Source: an uncultured Eubacterium sp. (GTDB taxonomy: Bacteria; Bacillota; Clostridia; Peptostreptococcales; Anaerovoracaceae). Taken from it: DNA of 64,000 nucleotides. Below, piece after piece: positions 43,145 through 49,825 of this stretch (within the stretch, counting starts at the first letter, position 1; each line of letters starts with the position of its first letter). A program made the translations under genes and the position numbers. The stretch covers positions 22,064-86,063 of the forward strand of contig CALCFD010000048.1 of the NCBI GenBank assembly GCA_937900695.1, given 5' to 3'. The notes under the pieces are model-generated. The model had not been told where the DNA came from and ran no database searches. It worked only from the letters and a program-made list of their open reading frames with translations.

Positions 43145-44281
43145 TTAATTAATATTAAATTGCTTAGATAAATTATTGCTAATTTCTTCTTCCTTATTTT
43201 TAAATAAGTGAGTATAGATATTAAGTGTTGTACTAATTTGACTATGTCCCAATCTTTTACTGATAGATGCTAGATCTAAATCTTGCATGCTTGCAAGAAT
43301 TGAAGCGTGGGTATGTCTTAATGAATGTAGTCCTAAGTACTTAATGTTATTATGATCACAAAATCGTTTGAACCATCGTTGTAAGACTTGTGGATATAAA
43401 GGCTCACCGATTTCATTTCTTATTACTGCAGGCGAGTTTTTATAATATGTTTTAGATAATCGTTGTTCTGCTTGATATGCTTTTAGTTTTTTTAGATTGT
43501 TAAAAACTTCTGCTGGTAATGATACTGTTCTCTCCGAATCTTCGGTTTTTGGAGTGTCTTCATAAACACCTTGATGAACTGCTACCAATCTATTTCTCTG
43601 AATTTTAATAACTTGATTTTCAAAGTTAATATCTTCCCAATTTAGTCCTAATATTTCGGCTTTACGCAAACCACCAAATAGAGCTATTTGAATGACTATT
43701 TTATATTTAAATTCTTCGCCTGTAAGTTTATCCAAAGCTTGAAGTAATATATTTATTTCTTCAAAATTGTAAAATTTAGGTTCACTTTTTTGCTTTTTAG
43801 GCAGCCGAATATTTTTACATGGTGTATCACTAATTAAATCAAGTTCAATTGCATAATTAAAAATACCTCGTAGCGTAGAGTATACATTTCTAACTGTTTT
43901 AGGACTTTTACTATCTGAGATATGATTTATAAACTTTTGAATATCAAGTCTAGTTAGTTTACTTATTTTTTTATTACCAAGCAATGGATCAATCCATGTT
44001 TTAATATGTGAATTTACTGCAGACTTTGCAGAGGTTTTCAATTCTCTACTAACATACTCATCGAGATATATCTTAATTAAATCATTCAAAAGTAAGCTAG
44101 AGGATTTTTGTACGTTGCCACGTTCACACTCAGTAATAAACTCAGCGAGTGCTTTATTAGCTTCCCTTTTAGTGCCGGTAAAGGTTTTATAATATCTGAT
44201 TCTTTTACCACTTGAATCAGTTCCGCAAGCAACTTCAAATTGCCATTTGTTGTTGCCTCGTTTTTGCATTGTGCCAGCCAT
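43145..44281 (-). CDS. int: Tyrosine-type phage integrase
   Basis: 378 residues. The N-terminal arm-binding domain (MQKRGNNKWQFEVACG) and SAM-like core-binding domain are followed by the catalytic domain with Arg206 (GGLRKAE), Lys245, His319 and Arg322 (LHSLRHTH), His346 (LGHSQ) and nucleophile Tyr356 (NIYTHLF). It catalyses integration into and excision from the tRNA-type site next to it. AGGAGGTAA precedes ATG 44281. It is transcribed toward the att site, the common layout in Gram-positive phages. Confidence 0.95.
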   Translation of the reverse strand: MAGTMQKRGNNKWQFEVACGTDSSGKRIRYYKTFTGTKREANKALAEFITECERGNVQKSSSLLLNDLIKIYLDEYVSRELKTSAKSAVNSHIKTWIDPLLGNKKISKLTRLDIQKFINHISDSKSPKTVRNVYSTLRGIFNYAIELDLISDTPCKNIRLPKKQKSEPKFYNFEEINILLQALDKLTGEEFKYKIVIQIALFGGLRKAEILGLNWEDINFENQVIKIQRNRLVAVHQGVYEDTPKTEDSERTVSLPAEVFNNLKKLKAYQAEQRLSKTYYKNSPAVIRNEIGEPLYPQVLQRWFKRFCDHNNIKYLGLHSLRHTHASILASMQDLDLASISKRLGHSQISTTLNIYTHLFKNKEEEISNNLSKQFNIN

Positions 44282-44299
44282 AAATTACCTCCTATTTAG

Positions 44300-44328
44300 T
44301 TGTTGTTATGGCTGTCCTATGGTACAAT
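44300..44328 (+). promoter_or_regulatory. Promoter of candidate small RNA 1
   Basis: TTGTTG, a 17-base spacer and TACAAT (five of six). One arm of an 11-bp inverted repeat lies directly before the -10. Confidence 0.55.
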
Positions 44329-44359
44329 AGTTATGTTGGTTTACTTGTCCATAGGACAG
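44312..44359. promoter_or_regulatory. 11-bp inverted repeat flanking a small-RNA start
   Basis: CTGTCCTATGG at 44312-44322 and its exact complement CCATAGGACAG at 44349-44359. The arm centres are 37 bases apart, about 3.5 helical turns, which suits a looped repressor. The repeat lies between the integrase start and small RNA 1. Confidence 0.6.
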
Positions 44360-44398
44360 ATTTAAAAGTCATTTCCTTTGCAGAGGAAGTGGCTTTTT
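44335..44398 (+). ncRNA. Candidate small RNA 1 of the prophage
   Basis: A predicted transcript of about 64 bases from the promoter at 44300-44328 to a strong terminator (14-bp stem, 44364-44377 with 44384-44397, then T-run). No convincing ORF is contained. The RNA is transcribed away from the integrase. The ends are inferred. Confidence 0.45.
44364..44398 (+). terminator. Terminator of candidate small RNA 1
   Basis: A 14-bp stem (AAAAGTCATTTCCT / AGGAAGTGGCTTTT, G-T pairs included), a 6-base loop and five T. Confidence 0.85.
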
Positions 44399-44409
44399 GT
44401 TTATATAAC

Positions 44410-44438
44410 TTGAAAAAATATCTGCTTAGATGTATAAT
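44410..44438 (+). promoter_or_regulatory. Strong promoter of candidate small RNA 2
   Basis: TTGAAA (five of six), a 17-base spacer and a perfect TATAAT. Confidence 0.75.
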
Positions 44439-44444
44439 AAAGAA

Positions 44445-44539
44445 AAAGTTAACTTGTGAAGGATTAACACTGGGTCCCAAAATGGGGTAAGCGTAAGCTG
44501 AGCATTCCTATGTGCCTGGGGTTAACTTCTTTTTATTTT
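44445..44539 (+). ncRNA. Candidate structured small RNA 2 of the prophage
   Basis: A predicted RNA of about 95 bases. It begins at the promoter 44410-44438 and is closed by an 8-bp stem (AAGTTAAC 44446-44453 with GTTAACTT 44521-44528) followed by a T-rich tail. Inside are a CCC/GGG hairpin at 44476-44486 and an AGC-GTAA-GCT hairpin with a GNRA-type loop at 44490-44499. No ORF explains it and no RNA family is recognised. Confidence 0.55.
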
Positions 44540-44601
44540 GTTTTAAACTTTCAACAAATCCCGTTGGATTGTTTTAAACTTTCAACAAATCCCGTTGGAT
44601 T
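44540..44601. repeat. Exact 31-bp tandem duplication
   Basis: Two identical adjacent 31-base copies starting GTTTTAAACTTTCAAC at 44540 and 44571. Each contains AATCC-CGTT-GGATT, a small hairpin. The copies touch, with no spacer. They cover the 3' end of the small ORF 44551-44766. Confidence 0.93.
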
Positions 44602-44766
44602 CTTTTTAATTTCATCAATGATGAAATCAATCAATTGCTGAGAATATGTAAAGTGTTGTTGATTCCCTATAACATGTGCATATGCATATTTAGGGTCTTT
44701 TTTTATATCGTAAAAATCTATTATAAGATTAAGTACATAAGAATTAAAAGGAAAGGAAACAAGCAC
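44551..44766 (-). CDS. Small prophage protein, unrecognised
   Basis: 71 residues if GTG 44766 is the start. No good ribosome site is seen. The product (for example QQLIDFIIDEIKKNPTGFVE) looks protein-like but is not recognised. Its 3' end runs into the tandem duplication, which changes the C-terminus. It overlaps the preceding membrane-protein gene by 23 bases. Confidence 0.4.
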   Translation of the reverse strand: MLVSFPFNSYVLNLIIDFYDIKKDPKYAYAHVIGNQQHFTYSQQLIDFIIDEIKKNPTGFVESLKQSNGIC

Positions 44767-45022
44767 TTGTTACTAATATTGTTGCAAAAATTGCATACTT
44801 TTTAGGTTCAGTTCTAACGTTATGTTCGTCGTTCCAGGGTTCCTTAAGGTCGGAAAAAGCAAAAGAAGTCACTAGCGGTAATATGACAGAGAAAAATAAT
44901 ATTATAACTGTAAAAATAAAATTACTTTTAAACCTATCAATCCATTCACCCCAAGAAAGAATAAACACAAGAATTGCTATACCACCCCAAACAAAACTCA
45001 AAGCATTTCTTAAAAAACGCAC
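44744..45022 (-). CDS. Small prophage membrane protein
   Basis: 92 residues with three predicted membrane helices (about 8-24, 33-56, 72-90). GTG 45022 follows AAAGGATG. It lies in the lysogeny region downstream of the repressor and an ImmA-like gene. The position is typical of superinfection-exclusion or lysogenic-conversion genes, but no family is recognised. Confidence 0.6.
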   Translation of the reverse strand: MRFLRNALSFVWGGIAILVFILSWGEWIDRFKSNFIFTVIILFFSVILPLVTSFAFSDLKEPWNDEHNVRTEPKKYAIFATILVTSACFLSF

Positions 45023-45040
45023 TTGTTACACATCCTTTCA

Positions 45041-45271
45041 TCAGCCAGCATGTCGCATATTTTCTAAATTTTGAACAGGAATCATATTACTAAAGTCTCT
45101 TTTATTAATATGGTCCATTTCATGATCATATGTTTTACATAGCTTTTCATTGTTCATTCTTGAATTAAGAAAAATTGTGTAATACTCCATGCCATCTTCG
45201 TCAAAATAGTAAGTAGTAAATCCATCAACTGAATGTGGAAAATCAACTAAGTACACTTTGATATATTCCAT
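45041..45271 (-). CDS. Short ImmA/IrrE-like metallopeptidase
   Basis: 76 residues with a zinc-binding HExxH motif, His50-Glu-Met-Asp-His54 (YDHEMDHINKRDF). ImmA/IrrE proteins cleave the partner repressor to induce an element. This one is shorter than typical members and lacks an obvious third ligand. AGAGGGG precedes ATG 45271. It follows the repressor gene by 28 bases, the usual pairing. Confidence 0.7.
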   Translation of the reverse strand: MEYIKVYLVDFPHSVDGFTTYYFDEDGMEYYTIFLNSRMNNEKLCKTYDHEMDHINKRDFSNMIPVQNLENMRHAG

Positions 45272-45299
45272 TTAAATCCCCTCTTTCTTAGCTATGTGC

Positions 45300-45692
45300 T
45301 TACTTTTGATCTCCAGTTAACCTATTTAGGATATCAATAGTCATTTCGATATCTTCTTTAGTAGCTTTTCTTGAAGCGCTAAAAAGTATCTTAAGCTCTG
45401 GCCTATCTTTAAGCTCCTGTGCGAAATCCGCTGTTTCAGGATCTAGATAGTATCCTTGAGATTGTTCGTCCTTACTATGATCTTCGACTAAGTCTGATTT
45501 CGAAATTCCAAAATAATTAGCCATCAATTCTATTTTGTCTATGCGAGGGTATGATTTACCTTTTACCCAATCAGATAGGGTTGTATATTTAATACCTAAA
45601 GCATCACAAATATCTTGTCGGCTTTTTTGGTTTTTATCCATATAATATTGTATATTTTTAGCCATAATTGCTTTGTTTCCCAAATCGCTCAT
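45300..45692 (-). CDS. CI-like XRE repressor
   Basis: 130 residues. The N-terminal helix-turn-helix is SRQDICDALGIKYTTLSDWVKGKSYP at residues about 19-44, split here only by normal helix turns. The acidic C-terminus has no peptidase (LexA-type) domain, which fits control by the ImmA-like neighbour. AGGAGGTG precedes ATG 45692. Its own promoter (TTGAAA-N17-TATAAT, 45752-45724) diverges from that of the Cro-like gene. It is the likely lysogeny repressor. Confidence 0.88.
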   Translation of the reverse strand: MSDLGNKAIMAKNIQYYMDKNQKSRQDICDALGIKYTTLSDWVKGKSYPRIDKIELMANYFGISKSDLVEDHSKDEQSQGYYLDPETADFAQELKDRPELKILFSASRKATKEDIEMTIDILNRLTGDQK

Positions 45693-45723
45693 ATAGGCAC
45701 CTCCTTAATATGTAAGTAAGTCA

Positions 45724-45752
45724 ATTATAAAGTTTATTCGTAATTTTTTCAA
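45724..45752 (-). promoter_or_regulatory. Repressor promoter
   Basis: On the minus strand TTGAAA (45752-45747), a 17-base spacer and TATAAT (45729-45724). It lies back to back with the Cro-like promoter. Confidence 0.8.
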
Positions 45753-45774
45753 TATTTTTTTAAAAAATTACGAA
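45737..45774. promoter_or_regulatory. 13-bp inverted repeat between the divergent promoters
   Basis: TTCGTAATTTTTT at 45737-45749 and its exact complement AAAAAATTACGAA at 45762-45774. It covers the -35 of the repressor promoter and touches operator 1. Confidence 0.7.
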
Positions 45775-45782
45775 ATAATCGT
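45770..45782. promoter_or_regulatory. Operator 1, ACGA-N5-TCGT
   Basis: ACGAAATAATCGT, dyad-symmetric, directly upstream of the -35 of the Cro-like promoter. Confidence 0.75.
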
Positions 45783-45810
45783 TGACATTACGATTTAATC
45801 GTATTACAAT
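45782..45810 (+). promoter_or_regulatory. Early promoter of the Cro-like gene
   Basis: TTGACA, a 17-base spacer and TACAAT. Operator 2 sits inside the spacer, so repressor binding would block polymerase. Confidence 0.85.
45790..45802. promoter_or_regulatory. Operator 2, ACGA-N5-TCGT
   Basis: ACGATTTAATCGT, the centre of a 15-base palindrome. Its centre is 20 bases from that of operator 1, so both are on the same face of the helix. Confidence 0.78.
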
Positions 45811-45843
45811 AAATATACAAGCTAATGAAAGGAGAAAAAAGAA

Positions 45844-46065
45844 ATGGCATTAACTCTTAAAGAAATAAGAGAAAGAAGAGGCATGACTCAAGTTGAAGCA
45901 GCACCTTTAATCGGTGTTAGTGTTGATACTTTAGGGAATTATGAACGTGGTAAGAGCTATCCAGATATTCCAACGCTTAGAAAGATTGAAGAAGTGTATG
46001 AGGTTGAATATAAGGATATTATTTTTTTACCTATAGATTACGATAAAACCGTAAATTTGATATAA
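45844..46065 (+). CDS. Cro-like XRE regulator
   Basis: 73 residues, essentially one helix-turn-helix domain (RGMTQVEAAPLIGVSVDTLGN). It is divergent from the repressor and first in the early operon, the position of Cro. AAAGGAG precedes ATG 45844. It probably represses the repressor promoter by binding the same ACGA-N5-TCGT operators. Confidence 0.88.
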   Translation: MALTLKEIRERRGMTQVEAAPLIGVSVDTLGNYERGKSYPDIPTLRKIEEVYEVEYKDIIFLPIDYDKTVNLI

Positions 46066-46084
46066 ATAGCTTAAAGTTAATGCA

Positions 46085-46190
46085 GACCGCTTGAGGTGGG
46101 CACCAATCCCTCTTTAAAATACAGCAAATACTGAATAAATGAATTGATTTACATCTTGACTCATATAACTGGTGCTCACTTCAAGCGGTC
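46085..46190. promoter_or_regulatory. Leader closed by a 21-bp stem before the excisionase-like gene
   Basis: GACCGCTTGAGGTGGGCACCA (first arm 46085-46105) pairs with 46170-46190; 19 pairs are Watson-Crick and two are G-T in RNA. The 64-base loop is AT-rich. The second arm ends 19 bases before the start codon. Confidence 0.7.
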
Positions 46191-46209
46191 ATCAATAAAG
46201 GAGGACAAT

Positions 46210-46479
46210 ATGCAAGCGGTAAGGTTCGTAATGGACGAAGAACAGTTCGATCTACTCAGAAGGGTAGAAGAAAAAATAGATATGCTCAATGAAGAGCTTA
46301 AGAAAAAGGAGAATTTAATGAACGCTGAAGAAACAGCTGAGTTTCTGAACGTATCTTCTGCACAAGTTGTGTATAGATTAGCACGCGAAGGTGAAATACC
46401 TTACATTACGCTAGGAAGGCAGAAAAGGTTTAGCAAAGCAGAAATTTTAAAAAGGGGAAAGTGGAATGAAGAAATTTAA
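46210..46479 (+). CDS. Excisionase-type helix-turn-helix protein
   Basis: 89 residues. A helical N-terminus precedes a MerR/excisionase-like winged helix-turn-helix (NAEETAEFLNVSSAQVVYRL, then GEIPYITLGRQKRFSKAEI). AAAGGAGG precedes ATG 46210. Such proteins act as excisionases or early regulators in phages. It overlaps the next gene by 14 bases. Confidence 0.82.
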   Translation: MQAVRFVMDEEQFDLLRRVEEKIDMLNEELKKKENLMNAEETAEFLNVSSAQVVYRLAREGEIPYITLGRQKRFSKAEILKRGKWNEEI

Positions 46480-46669
46480 GAGATGGTTAAGAAAAAATAA
46501 AAGCAATATGCTATTCAGTATCATAGTGGCATTGATGATCAAGTTTGTTGCAGATATGAGCAGATTTTATTCTGCATTTGGTGGTGAAGATTTACTACTA
46601 ATCGGAGTAATAGGATATTGGATTTTAAGATGGCATTACGATAAGGAGTATGTGAAAGATGAGCAATAA
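46466..46669 (+). CDS. Small prophage membrane protein
   Basis: 67 residues with a basic N-terminus (KKFKRWLRKNK) and one or two membrane helices (about 15-32 and 44-56). It overlaps both neighbours. No family is recognised. Confidence 0.65.
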   Translation: MKKFKRWLRKNKSNMLFSIIVALMIKFVADMSRFYSAFGGEDLLLIGVIGYWILRWHYDKEYVKDEQ

Positions 46670-47027
46670 AAAAAGCGCCCAGCAGAAGCCGGACACCCAC
46701 TTAAAAAACCAAGTAAATAATATCACAAAAAAAGAAGTGGTGTCAATCCTTAAAGAGTCAGGAGAACCTATGACATCTAAGGAAATTATGCTTGAACTTA
46801 AAGTAAGAGGCTATGACATAGGAGATAGAGCCTTAAGGAAAATAAGAGAGGAACTTCTTAATGAAGGGGTTCCGATTTGTTCGGCAAAAACAATGGGCTA
46901 TTACATAGCTAAAAACGATAAGGAAATAAAGATAGCAGTTGATGACTATCTAAGTAAAGCAAAAGCACTTATTAAATGTGCACATGAGTTAGAACAGATA
47001 GATGTAAAGGAGTATTGGAATGACTAA
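46659..47027 (+). CDS. Prophage winged-helix-like protein
   Basis: 122 residues. Residues 24-85 have the pattern of a winged helix (TKKEVVSILKESGEPMTSKE, then a RALRKIREEL recognition-like helix and a GYYIA wing). The N-terminus is Gln/Lys-rich. It overlaps both neighbouring genes. It may be a DNA-binding early regulator. Confidence 0.6.
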   Translation: MSNKKSAQQKPDTHLKNQVNNITKKEVVSILKESGEPMTSKEIMLELKVRGYDIGDRALRKIREELLNEGVPICSAKTMGYYIAKNDKEIKIAVDDYLSKAKALIKCAHELEQIDVKEYWND

Positions 47028-47238
47028 AAAGCAATGGATTATGGAGATAGAACATCTCCTTAAGAAAGATGAAACAAATAACCTTAAAGGTATTGAATAT
47101 ATCATTGAGCCGAATGGAGAAGAATTCGCTTTAATCAAGTTTGGTGGAGCATATGGCAACAGTGCATATAAAAAATGCATTACCGCCAATTCTAAAGCTG
47201 CAACTTTGATAGCTATTACAGAGGCTGTTTATTACTAG
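47020..47238 (+). CDS. Small prophage protein, unrecognised
   Basis: 72 residues, soluble. GGAG lies before ATG 47020, inside the preceding gene. No motif is recognised. Confidence 0.6.
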   Translation: MTKKQWIMEIEHLLKKDETNNLKGIEYIIEPNGEEFALIKFGGAYGNSAYKKCITANSKAATLIAITEAVYY

Positions 47239-47247
47239 GAGGAAATA

Positions 47248-47688
47248 ATGAGCGAAATATACAAATGCAACGAATGTGATTCAGTCTTCAGTGTGCCTGA
47301 CAAAATCAGGCACCGACATAACGAACTTGATGGTGGATATTGGTACGAGACTTTTGAAGTGTGTCCTATTTGCAGAGGTGACGACTTTGAAGAGGTACAT
47401 CAGTGCCTTGTGTGTGGCGAAGTGATAGATAGTAAAGACCATCTTTGCAATAAATGTGAAACAGAATTGACTGATGAAGAAACCATTATTGAATTTGGGG
47501 CAGATGAGCCCTGCGAGATAAAGCTGAACTCATTAATTACATACCACTATACGACAGAAGAGATAAACAATATTCTATTGGATCACCTAAAGAGCGAGCA
47601 CGATTATCAAGACAAGCTAGAAGATTTTGTTCTTGATACACATGATGAGTTTATAGAATTTGTAATGGTAAAAAACAAGATTATTTAG
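47248..47688 (+). CDS. Prophage zinc-ribbon protein
   Basis: 146 residues with three CxxC-type pairs (CNEC, CPIC, CLVC) and a fourth near residue 67 (CNKC), so two zinc ribbons are likely in the first 75 residues. The acidic C-terminal half is unrecognised. AGGAGG precedes the start. The function is unknown. Confidence 0.68.
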   Translation: MSEIYKCNECDSVFSVPDKIRHRHNELDGGYWYETFEVCPICRGDDFEEVHQCLVCGEVIDSKDHLCNKCETELTDEETIIEFGADEPCEIKLNSLITYHYTTEEINNILLDHLKSEHDYQDKLEDFVLDTHDEFIEFVMVKNKII

Positions 47689-47697
47689 GAGAAGAAG

Positions 47698-48291
47698 ATG
47701 GACTTTAAAGACTTAGATAGAATAAATGAGAAACTTAAAACTATAAACGTAAAAGGCAAAGCATATGTTGAAGTTAACCAAAGAGTTATGGCCTTTAGAG
47801 AGCTATATCCAGAAGGCTCAATAGCCACTGATATTGTAGATATGGGCAATGGTGTAGTAACTATTAAAGCGACTATAAGCGATGCAGATGGGCGAATTTT
47901 GGCCACAGGAATAGCATGCGAAAAAGAAGGTAGTTCTTTTATTAATAAAGCATCTTACATCGAAAATTGTGAAACATCAGCAGTTGGCAGAGCGTTAGGG
48001 TTTGTAGGAATTGGGATTGATGCTTCTATTGCTTCCTATGAAGAAGTAGAAAATGCAAAAGCACAGCAAAGACCAAATAAAACACAGAAAAAGACAGCAG
48101 AAGAATTAAGTCAAATGAAACCAAATGATAAAGTTACTCCTGGCGGTGCGGATTTTGTGAGAAACCTCTGCAAAGAAGTTAGAAGTGAAGAAAGAGCAGT
48201 ATGCGATTATTTCCATGTTAACAACTTTGAAGAAATGACAGTTTCAGAAATGGAAAAAGCATGTGCAATGCTAGAAAAGAAGAAAAAATGA
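47698..48291 (+). CDS. ERF/Rad52-like single-strand annealing protein, putative
   Basis: 197 residues. The segment KASYIENCETSAVGRALGF followed by GIGI matches phage recombination proteins of the ERF-like kind, as does the order VTIKATISDADGRILATG. The C-terminal 60 residues look like a separate helical domain. The context supports it: HNH-like, NinB-like, SSB and RusA genes follow. The family assignment is from the motif only. Confidence 0.6.
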   Translation: MDFKDLDRINEKLKTINVKGKAYVEVNQRVMAFRELYPEGSIATDIVDMGNGVVTIKATISDADGRILATGIACEKEGSSFINKASYIENCETSAVGRALGFVGIGIDASIASYEEVENAKAQQRPNKTQKKTAEELSQMKPNDKVTPGGADFVRNLCKEVRSEERAVCDYFHVNNFEEMTVSEMEKACAMLEKKKK

Positions 48292-48563
48292 AATCAATAA
48301 TACAGGAAGAAAAAGAATGCTATGTAACTCATAGACCTTATGGGTTACATAAGCACCATATCTTTGGAGGACCGAATAGAAAAATAAGTGAACAATATGG
48401 GTTTTATATATGGCTTATACCAGAGTTTCACAACATGAGTGATAAAGGCATCCATTTCAATAAAGATTTTGATTTAGAAGTTAAAATGGAATGCCAAAGA
48501 AGGTTTGAAGAAGAGCATAGCAGAGATGAGTTCATGGCGCTTATTGGGAGGAATTACTTATGA
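48288..48563 (+). CDS. HNH-like phage nuclease
   Basis: 91 residues. HKHHIFGGPNRKISEQYG and a later PEFHNMSDKGIHFN segment have the histidines and spacing of small HNH nucleases. ATG 48288 overlaps the preceding stop by four bases. The last residues overlap the next gene. Confidence 0.65.
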   Translation: MKSIIQEEKECYVTHRPYGLHKHHIFGGPNRKISEQYGFYIWLIPEFHNMSDKGIHFNKDFDLEVKMECQRRFEEEHSRDEFMALIGRNYL

Positions 48564-49102
48564 AAGTAAAGGATGTAACAGCTACATTTGATTACACCGG
48601 TGACACCATATTATCTTTTAAGCTCCCTAAGGGCTATGAGGCAACCATACAAGAGATTTTAGCAATTGATAAGGCAGATATACCTAATTACGAATTAAAC
48701 TTCCTAAAAACGAAGAAAAAAAGAAGCTTAGACGCAAATGCTTATTGCTGGGTTTTATGCAAAAGGATAGCTGATGTATTAGGCAGCACCGACAAAGAAA
48801 TATATCAAGAAATGATAATTAGGTATGGAGTTTGGGAGATTATTCCGGTAAAGGAACAAAAGATTGAAGAAAAGCTAAAACTATATGAAAGACAAGGCAT
48901 TGGTGGACATGCGATTGATATGGGAGAATGCAGCGCCTTAGATGGATACCACAATGTTAAGCGGTGGTACGGATCTAGCACCTATGACAGTAAACAAATG
49001 TCAGTGTTCATTGATGGAATTGTAAGTGAGTGCAAAGAAATAGGTGTAGAAACAATGACACCAACAGAAATAAACAGACTTAAGGGGATGTGGAGAAAGT
49101 AA
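48560..49102 (+). CDS. NinB-like recombination protein, putative
   Basis: 180 residues. KKRSLDANAYCWVLCKRIADVL, W.GSSTYDSKQMSVFIDGIV and the ending ...TPTEINRLKG are typical of a phage protein group related to NinB/Orf, which aids recombination. GGGAGG lies before the start within the previous gene. Confidence 0.65.
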   Translation: MKVKDVTATFDYTGDTILSFKLPKGYEATIQEILAIDKADIPNYELNFLKTKKKRSLDANAYCWVLCKRIADVLGSTDKEIYQEMIIRYGVWEIIPVKEQKIEEKLKLYERQGIGGHAIDMGECSALDGYHNVKRWYGSSTYDSKQMSVFIDGIVSECKEIGVETMTPTEINRLKGMWRK

Positions 49103-49105
49103 TAC

Positions 49106-49816
49106 ATGGGATTTTTTAAGATAGACAAGAGTTTACTTGAGCATACCATATGGACCTGTGAACCTTTTAGCAAAGGTCAAGCCTTTGTAGATATGATTGG
49201 AAGAGCAAATTTTAGAGATGAAGAGAAAATTATTGGCAACAAAGTTTCAGTTATAAAAAGGGGACAATTTCCTACCAGTGAACAAAAATTAGCTCAAAGA
49301 TGGCAGTGGAGCAGGAACAAGGTCAGAGCCTACCTCAAACTGCTAGAAAACATGGAAATGATAACAACGGAAGGTACAACGGTCGGTACAATCATAACCA
49401 TTGAAAATTACAGCAAATATCAAAGTGAACAACCAACGGAAGGTACAACGGTCGGTACAGCACAAGGTACAACGGTCGGTACAGCACAAGGTACAGCACA
49501 AGGTACAGCGGTCGGTACAGCACAAGGTACACTCTATAAGAATAATAGAACTAAAGAACATAAGAATAATAATAATATATATATAACGCACGGCCAGTAT
49601 AACAACGTCAAGCTAACGGCGGAGGACCTAGAGAGTCTGATGAAAGAGTTTCCGTTAGATTACCAAGACAGGATTGAAAGATTAAGCGAATACATTGCTT
49701 CTAGTGGCAAGAAATATAAGAACCACCTAGCAACAATAAGAGCATGGGCGAGAAAAGAAAAGCCAAAGAAACAAGAAAAACCGAAAACAAAATACAACGT
49801 CGGCGTGGATATTTAG
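49106..49816 (+). CDS. Phage replication initiator with origin-like repeats
   Basis: 236 residues. Residues about 1-110 match the N-terminal winged-helix of phage replisome organisers (FFKIDKSLLEH.IW, then SEQKLAQRWQWSRNKVRAYL). The middle (about 110-150) is a low-complexity run of Gly-Thr-Val/Ala-Gln repeats that is dictated by DNA iterons. The C-terminus (EEFPLDYQDRIERLSEYI-like) is a DnaD-like or loader-binding tail. As in lambda O, the origin probably lies inside the gene. It is followed 9 bases later by the helicase loader. Confidence 0.75.
   Translation: MGFFKIDKSLLEHTIWTCEPFSKGQAFVDMIGRANFRDEEKIIGNKVSVIKRGQFPTSEQKLAQRWQWSRNKVRAYLKLLENMEMITTEGTTVGTIITIENYSKYQSEQPTEGTTVGTAQGTTVGTAQGTAQGTAVGTAQGTLYKNNRTKEHKNNNNIYITHGQYNNVKLTAEDLESLMKEFPLDYQDRIERLSEYIASSGKKYKNHLATIRAWARKEKPKKQEKPKTKYNVGVDI
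49440..49531 (+). repeat. GGTACA iterons, probable replication origin
   Basis: A tandem array built on GGTACA every 12 bases: 24-base units at 49440, 49464 and 49500, a half unit at 49488 and a partial copy at the end. Two further GGTACA sites lie at 49373-49390. An AT-rich stretch of AATAAT/ATAT follows at 49562-49585, a suitable unwinding element. Confidence 0.8.
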
Positions 49817-49825
49817 GAGTGAAAA

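Noticed and set aside
44308..44490. 60-residue ORF over the small-RNA region
   Set aside because: It has no ribosome site and runs through a terminator and a second promoter; the RNA reading explains the region better.
44540..44601. 31-bp repeats as a CRISPR array
   Set aside because: The two copies abut with no spacer, and no cas gene is nearby.
49343..49586. Overlapping repeat-coding ORFs on both strands at the iterons
   Set aside because: They arise from the GGTACA array, which stays open in several frames; no ribosome sites are present.
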